DNA of 64,000 nucleotides, from positions 68,837,465 through 68,901,464 of the forward strand of contig CM067370.1 in NCBI GenBank assembly GCA_034401795.1, in the 5' to 3' direction. A model generated the notes under the pieces. The model worked only from the letters and a program-made list of their open reading frames with translations. It did no database searches and had not been told where the DNA came from. This document shows, one piece after another, positions 59,237-64,000 of this stretch. The number at the start of each line of letters is the position of its first letter. Within the stretch, counting starts at the first letter, position 1. The DNA comes from Chaetoderma sp. LZ-2023a (lineage: Eukaryota > Mollusca > Caudofoveata > Chaetodermatida > Chaetodermatidae). The translations under genes and the position numbers were made by a program.

Positions 59237-59785
59237 CTGCCTGTCTAGACACACACTCTAAAATAGCCTACAGTAATTTTAACTCACATATTACTATCAA
59301 TTTTGAGTGAATCCTAATCGAGATTTGAACTCATACCTAAAATAACACACCAACGGTATAACACCCTATACCACATCACTGGTAGTTTGTAAGATAAATA
59401 ATACATATATAAATCTGATTATTGTGAACTCATTACCATTCCGCTGTTCATACTACAATAAAGATCTATCTTCCCTGCTCTCTTCCTGGACACACACTCT
59501 TGACTGTAAGAATAGCCTGCAGTGATTTGAACCCACATGTGTTACAGTCTAAACTAGATTTAACAAAAGTATCTTATTGATTTCTAGATAATCCTTTACA
59601 TACGTTTTGTGTTTAGAGCATAGCTGCACCAACTTGTTCACTTTTGAGATTAAATATATAGTTATAAATAATTATTACATGTATTTTCTATATAGGTACT
59701 TAGCGGGGTTTGAACTCATAAAAAATTAGCCAAGTCTATGGAGTCCGTGTCTTCACCGATCAAGCTATCATAGAACGGAAAACAA
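59237..59785 (-). repeat. tRNA-like Pol III box cluster
   Basis: On minus, GTTCAAACC (about 59710) and GTTCAAATC (about 59328 and 59528) fit the B-box consensus GWTCRANNC. A-box-like words, TAGCTTGATCGG (about 59765) and TGGTATAGGG (about 59372), lie at tRNA spacing upstream of two of them. The flanks repeat (GACACACACTCT, AATAGCCTRCAGT) at 59250 and 59491. No complete cloverleaf is convincing, so these look like tRNA-derived SINE heads or relics. Confidence 0.4.
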
Positions 59786-59931
59786 GGCATATAATCCGAC
59801 ATATAACCTGATAGCTTATTATTACGCTGTCTATATCACGTGACCCTCATGTCAAAAGTCGGTCTGTACGATGTTCATCAGGAGTGTGGATGTTGAACAC
59901 ACATGACCACTTCTTGACTGTCAGCAGATCA

Positions 59932-60300
59932 TCAGACTTCACTTTTGCCTTCTGAAGAGCGGGATAACAGGACTCTTAGTGGGAGTAGATGGGGAGAGTA
60001 CCCTACCTGTGAGACTATCGAACGTCTTGTATAGGATTCTGATGAGCAGCTCCTTGGCCGATCAGGAGGCACCCTGCGCATCAGGGAGGCAAGGATCTGT
60101 GGGTCAGATGGTGGAGGCTGATCCGCCTTGGTGTGGATGGCGTTGATGTCACGAAATAGTCCCCTTATTCGTGTAATAGCTGGTGTCCTCATACCAGCTA
60201 GAGCGGTCCCGGCTACCACGGGTCTGACTCTAGTCTTACTTTTTCGAGAGTGGAGTGGTTCCCGCGGGAAAACAATCTGGTAGAGAAATTTACCAGCCAT
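59932..60300 (-). CDS. Divergent ORF of the unclassified element, 122 aa
   Basis: It starts at ATG 60300, only 32 bp from the start of the rightward gene, so the two are divergent with a tiny shared upstream region. The protein is basic and Arg-rich, with SRKSKTRVRPVVAGTALAG near the N-terminus and a Pro-rich PPPSDPQILASLMRRVPPD segment. There is no signal peptide or membrane segment. The C-terminal part may be frameshifted. Base composition is more GC-rich than neighbouring DNA, as in the rightward gene. I do not recognise the family; a small structural or DNA-binding protein is possible. Confidence 0.45.
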   Translation of the reverse strand: MAGKFLYQIVFPREPLHSRKSKTRVRPVVAGTALAGMRTPAITRIRGLFRDINAIHTKADQPPPSDPQILASLMRRVPPDRPRSCSSESYTRRSIVSQVGYSPHLLPLRVLLSRSSEGKSEV

Positions 60301-60332
60301 AGTTTAATCTTCTTTATAGAGATACCTTAAAC

Positions 60333-61420
60333 ATGAAGGAGTATTACAACATCCGCGGAGGGGTTGAGCCTGCGACCTCACATCACACAGATCCATGGAA
60401 GGAGTGCCTGACAGTCATTCGACCTGGTATCCATGATGAGAACCCTCTCTCCGTCGCTGAGAAGTACATCAACTTTGCTATCTCAGGACAGATCCATGAG
60501 ATTACGAGCATGACGGTCAAGTTCAAGCTCGAGGGCACCGTGGAGAAGGATGTAGAGCTCCCGCACATCATGAGCAGGTGGGAGATTGTACAGAGCAACA
60601 GCATCCTAGACACAACATATGTGAACGATGCGTACCGAGTACTGGCTCCACTGGCTCGTGGACCTTGTCATTGTGCGACGGGAAATGGGTACTATGCCAT
60701 GTGGTTTAATGAGGGATTCACAGAATTCAGCTTACAGCCAAATGTAGAAATGCCGGTTTTGCTGCCTCTCTTCTCCCTCTTCGAAAATGTACACGTGAAC
60801 CTGGCCATGATGCGGGACGAGCTGTTCCTTCAGGTGTATAATGAACATCTTGATGGTGTAAGGGTGACCTCTCCACAACTTCACATCTAGCATGATGAGA
60901 ATGACCAGGAACTAAAGCGTATGGGCTGTAGACAGCGAATCCTACATGTAGAGCGAAAATACCAGCAGGTCCAGGCCACAGATAACTGGCGATTAGAGTT
61001 AGTATTACAACGAGGTGTCTCAGATTTCGTAGCTGTAGCAGTCCTGGTTAAGAATGGAGGGTGGTCCAGCTAACCGACTTCAAACTTGTGGTGGCTGGGA
61101 CTAATGTTCTCAGTGAGGCACGCGATCAGGCTGATTGCTGTCTCTATCGACAGAAAATGATGGCATATGCTCTACAACGTGTGACCAGTGGCAACGAGGA
61201 TATGGAGTTGGCATTCGAGGGTCAGTACCACCTCGGAGGTAGGACCATCACACCTAATCGTGGCAACCATATCAGCTTTCATGTCGGGAACTTGCTCAGG
61301 GAGCGAGCAGACACTCGCTCGGTGGGCGTGACAGTGCTGTACTTCGGCTACGCCAAGGTGTGTGTATCACACACCGATGGTATCCAGCTTGAGCGATCGT
61401 TGAGCACGATTAGATGAGAT
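60333..61420 (+). pseudogene. Rightward gene of the unclassified element, broken
   Basis: Part 1 (60333-60890, 185 residues) starts MKEYYNIRGGVEPATS and ends at a TAG (60888-60890). The same frame reads on to about 61073. A frame change near 61060 then leads to part 2 (61061-61417, 118 residues). Together they span about 360 codons. Features: alternating beta-like segments (EITSMTVKFKLEG, RYLxP-like YRVLAPLARGP, YAMWFNEGFTEFSLQPNVEM, LPLFSLFENVHVNL), and in part 2 DFKLVVAGTNV, MELAFEGQYHLG and SVGVTVLYFGYA. There are no enzyme motifs, membrane spans or signal peptide. The beta-rich pattern would suit a jelly-roll structural (capsid-like) protein, but that is inference; I do not recognise the family. 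Codon use is GC-richer than the surroundings. Confidence 0.6.
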
Positions 61421-61494
61421 TTGCTCCACCACATCATAGGGCGGGCGTGGTCCCGCAACAAAGAGTTGCCGGTGGGGAGGGGGCGGGGGGGGGT

Positions 61495-61610
61495 CCGCAA
61501 CGGGAGTTTTATTGCCATTCCTCATTGTGGCTCTAAGATTATGACTCTGAGATCCCTCTGGGAGGTGGGGAGACAATGGCAAACCACTTGATTTATCTCC
61601 TGTAGCAGGA
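61495..61610 (-). repeat. Right inverted module of the unclassified element
   Basis: On minus it reads CAGGAGATAAATCAAGTGG, CCCCACCTCCCAGAGGG, ATCTCAGAGTCATAATCTTA and AATGGCAATAAAACTCCCGT, the counterpart of 59050-59180. A G-rich run (61476-61495) lies next to it. Confidence 0.7.
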
Positions 61611-61627
61611 GGTCCGCAATTTGGAGT

Positions 61628-61940
61628 GATTCTGAGTGGCTCTAAAATTTATAATTCTGAGTGGTCTGAGAGCCGCCATGTGGATGGGGCGGCTCTGGCA
61701 TACCACTCCTGCAGTTGAGTTGCAATGGAATCTTTTATTTACGACCGCCTGTTGCCGTGCCTCTCTTTTCCCTCCTGGAGAACACACACGTGAACCCAGC
61801 CTTGATGCGGGACAAGCTGTTGCCAGTGGCTCTAGGATTTCTTATTTTGAGTTGTCTGAGAGCCGCCTATGGGTGACGGTTGGGAGGCTCTGGCAGACCA
61901 CTCATGCAGTGAAGTTGCAGCGGAATTTTATTTATGAACG
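61628..61940 (+). repeat. Two tandem end modules with a gene scrap between
   Basis: TGGCTCTAAAATTTATAATT (61639) and TGGCTCTAGGATTTCTTATT (61828) start two modules. Each continues with CTGAGAGCCGCC, a short inverted GGCGGCTCTGG or GGAGGCTCTGG and CACTCNTGCAGT. The sequence between them (about 61755-61815) is a copy of 60755-60825 of the rightward gene (GCCTCTCTTTTCCCTCCTGG, CACGTGAACCCAGCCTTGAT) with about 15 changes. Confidence 0.7.
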
Positions 61941-61984
61941 CAAATTTATAACTACTTTATATTACTATATCTCGTGAATGTGCA

Positions 61985-62145
61985 ATGACCCTTTCCAATT
62001 ATAGCTATGTTCCACCCATCTCTAGCTAAGCTCCACCCACATCCCGCTTGTGTTGGGATCGATCGATCCCTGAGTTCCCTGACAATCAATTTCCAGAATA
62101 CTATACAAGTAAGCTGTTGAATATTTTGAAACTAATTTGGCTGTT
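61985..62145 (-). mobile_element. Family A MITE, right half
   Basis: GACCCTTTCCAATTATAGCT, ATCTCTAGCTAAGCTCCACC, GATCGATCGATCC, GTAAGCTGTTGAATATTTTG and AACTAATTTGGCTGTTGCTG. It stops within the arm, where the satellite at 62150 begins. Confidence 0.7.
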
Positions 62146-62149
62146 GCTG

Positions 62150-62705
62150 GCTATGTCACTCGTGAAAATGGGCTTTTTAATGCAAAAGCTATTATGTCGT
62201 AAACACCATATTATACAGAATCGCTTAAAATAGTTTAATGAAACCTGGCAGTCTGCTTCCTTCTGATGTGTACATGTGCCTTTTGAAGGATCCATTTTTA
62301 TAAGTCCAAGACTTTGGAGGAAATTGGCGTTTAAATGCAAAAACTCACGATTTTGTCAATGTTCTCTTAAAGACCATATCATACAGAACCGCTTAAGATA
62401 TTTCAAATGAAACTTGGTATATACATCAGTTATGATACGCAGATGTGCATTTTAAAGGATTCACTCATAGGTCCAAGATTTTGGGTCAAAATGGACTTTT
62501 TAATGCCAAAACAGAATTTCTGTCAATTTTCTCGTAAACACCATATCATACAGAATTGGTTAAATTATTTAATGAAACTTGGTATATGCCTCGGATATGA
62601 TACACAGATGTGGCTTGTTAAGAATGCACCTTTATAGGCCGAAGATTGTGTGTGGAAATAGGCTCTTTAATACAAATGCTCACGAATTTTGTCAATTTTC
62701 TCATA
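62150..62705 (+). repeat. Satellite of about 175 bp, three and a half units
   Basis: Units share GTAAACACCATATTATACAG-type words (about 62199, 62365 and 62535), AATGAAACTTGGTATA, GATACACAGATGTG, and TTTTTAATGC at the junctions. The period is 165-180 bp. Frames (60-86 residues) are incidental. Confidence 0.8.
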
Positions 62706-63774
62706 TTTTTTTATTTTTTAATAATATCAATGCTTTGAATAAAATTGCTACCTACTACATAAAGAAAGCTTTTTCAGTGATTGCGAGTCATACAACGTTT
62801 TCTAGTTACTTTAATTATGGAATAGCTATCCTCTACTGAAATAACATGTCCACAAAGTCACGCCATTTTTCACATGTTCATACCCCTATATGTATTGTGG
62901 TCGTGGACAAAACAGGTGTTTTTTTAAAGTTCATAACTAAATCTTTGTCACAACTGCAATACAGTAATCGACACGGAGAGTATTTAGTTTAGTAGATCAA
63001 TTCCAATCTTTCAAAATATGTTGCAAATTTAAATCAGTAAACGCCATTAATTGCTGGTCTTTCTGGGTAAACAACTTTCAGATGACACTGATAAAGAGCT
63101 TACAAAAGCAACGATAATTCTGATCTGGCTAATGGGGAATACTGTTTGGTCTTTGAATATAAACTCGAATCACCAAATAGCACGCATCCGTGTTCTAAAA
63201 GGGTTTTATTGTAAGGACATATTTTGTATTTAAATGTAAATCTATTCTAAAGCATGGGACATATAGATAATGATAGATCTTTTCGGCCCACATTTAAGAC
63301 CCACCCTATTCATTTAAAGTGCACGCGATATACATAATTGCACCACATCTAGATTCAACGTCGACCCTGGCAAGAACTACCATGGAACTATAACTAGCAC
63401 ATGGTGTAGATGAAAATGACGGGTTCGGGCTGCTCCTTAATCTGAATTTGTCGTCTATTGAAATGTTGGACGCCTAGCTGTGCATATTAGCGTGTATGAC
63501 GTAGACCATACGTTATTCTAAATGAAATGTTACTTTGAGAAATAATCGCTCCAGTCCACAGGCGGCATTTGCTCAATGGATCTACATATGAAAATCTTTA
63601 GGACGGCAAAACCTAGAAGAGTGGCACGTTCCACGCATTTTCTAGCAAAATGCTAAATTGGTCAATTTTTGTGGTGATTAGGGACTAAAACTCCACCCCA
63701 GGAGCGTTCTTATAAGCTGATTGATGAGCGCATGATGCCTGGCAATCTGCGGCTAGGTGTGAAATATGAATTAA
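62706..63774. other. Gene-free stretch
   Basis: AT-rich with no recognised gene, repeat or RNA. Confidence 0.35.
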
Positions 63775-64000
63775 CCATTCCAGTTTTAGCTATGCCCCTC
63801 CAATCTCTAGCTAAGCTCCACCCACACCTCGCTCGAGTTAGAACCGATCGATCCCTGAACTCCGTGACTATCAATTTCCTGAAAACTATAGAGGTACGCT
63901 GTTGAATACTTGGAAACTAATTTGACTGGGTGCTGTTGCTGTCTATGTCAGATTAGTTTCAATTAAGCGTTTAAGACGGTTCAAGACAGACTAAATCGAG
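63775..64000 (-). mobile_element. Family A MITE, partial at window end
   Basis: CCATTCCAGTTTTAGCTATG, TCTAGCTAAGCTCCACCCAC, CGATCGATCC, GCTGTTGAATACTTGGAAAC and TTTGACTGGGTGCTGTTGCT, then a shortened complementary arm (CAGATTAGTTTCAAT). The CRE-bearing side is absent, or lies beyond the window if interrupted. Confidence 0.7.

Larger units (their letters stand above)
59003..61960. mobile_element. Unclassified element with inverted modules and divergent genes
   Basis: A left module (59050-59180) has GGAGATAAATCAAGT, CCCACCTCCCAGG, GATCTCAGAGTCATAATCTT and AATAAAAC. It recurs inverted at 61495-61610. Between them are tRNA-like boxes (59237-59780), a leftward frame (59932-60300) and a rightward two-part gene (60333-61420). 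Right of the inverted module, two further related end modules occur in tandem (61628-61940), separated by a copied scrap of the rightward gene. I recognise neither protein. Divergent genes between inverted ends fit a DNA transposon or virus-derived element. Confidence 0.5.

Noticed and set aside
60383..60613. 76-residue minus-strand frame
   Set aside because: Shadow of the rightward gene at 60333.

Overview
The window is eukaryotic nuclear DNA, most likely from a marine invertebrate and probably a lophotrochozoan such as a mollusc. That lineage guess is an inference. It rests on long tetranucleotide arrays (CTGT, CTGC, CACG), tandem satellites of about 150-190 bp, palindromic MITE-like repeats and several classes of aquatic-animal retroelement. 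I found no intact host gene, no bacterial-type operon and no CRISPR array. Almost every long open frame is either a microsatellite artefact or part of a decayed mobile element. There is one 500-base assembly gap (58501-59000).

Layout. 1-7 kb is AT-rich and gene-poor, with a promoter-like CRE/YY1 patch near 3.55 kb, a hairpin element (3852-3996) and the first copy of a palindromic MITE family ('family A'). 7.1-8.25 kb is a frameshifted fragment of non-LTR reverse transcriptase. 8.66-9.19 kb is a MITE with 16-bp terminal inverted repeats. 9.7-13.9 kb has two more family A copies, the second split by a 5'-truncated CR1/L2/Jockey-type LINE with a (GAT)n tail. 14-25.6 kb is dominated by zoned tetranucleotide arrays, more family A copies and degenerate satellites. 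25.6-29.7 kb (minus strand) is a nearly complete Penelope-like element: ORF1 is proline-rich with an SGNH-hydrolase-like end, and ORF2 is a reverse transcriptase with a C-terminal GIY-YIG endonuclease. A few point lesions disable it. 30-42 kb is microsatellites and MITEs, with a hammerhead-ribozyme-like core at 35.45 kb. 42.3-49.6 kb is a decayed DIRS-type tyrosine-recombinase retrotransposon with inverted terminal repeats and the diagnostic internal complementary region. 50-58 kb is mostly unrecognised, with a LINE 3' end, a six-unit satellite of about 147 bp and MITE remnants.

59.0-61.96 kb is the least familiar part. Two divergent open frames, the rightward one broken by a stop and a frameshift, lie between inverted copies of a module of about 120 bp. 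tRNA-like Pol III boxes lie on the left, and tandem end-modules carrying a duplicated scrap of the gene lie on the right. This is the best candidate here for an undescribed, possibly virus-derived, mobile element.

No pathway can be reconstructed; the biology visible is nested transposition and decay. Examples are the LINE inside family A (11.5-13.9 kb), a LINE 3' end joined to a truncated family A copy (50.0 kb), and simple repeats grown inside or beside elements. Family A also spreads CRE-like TGACGTCA palindromes through the locus.
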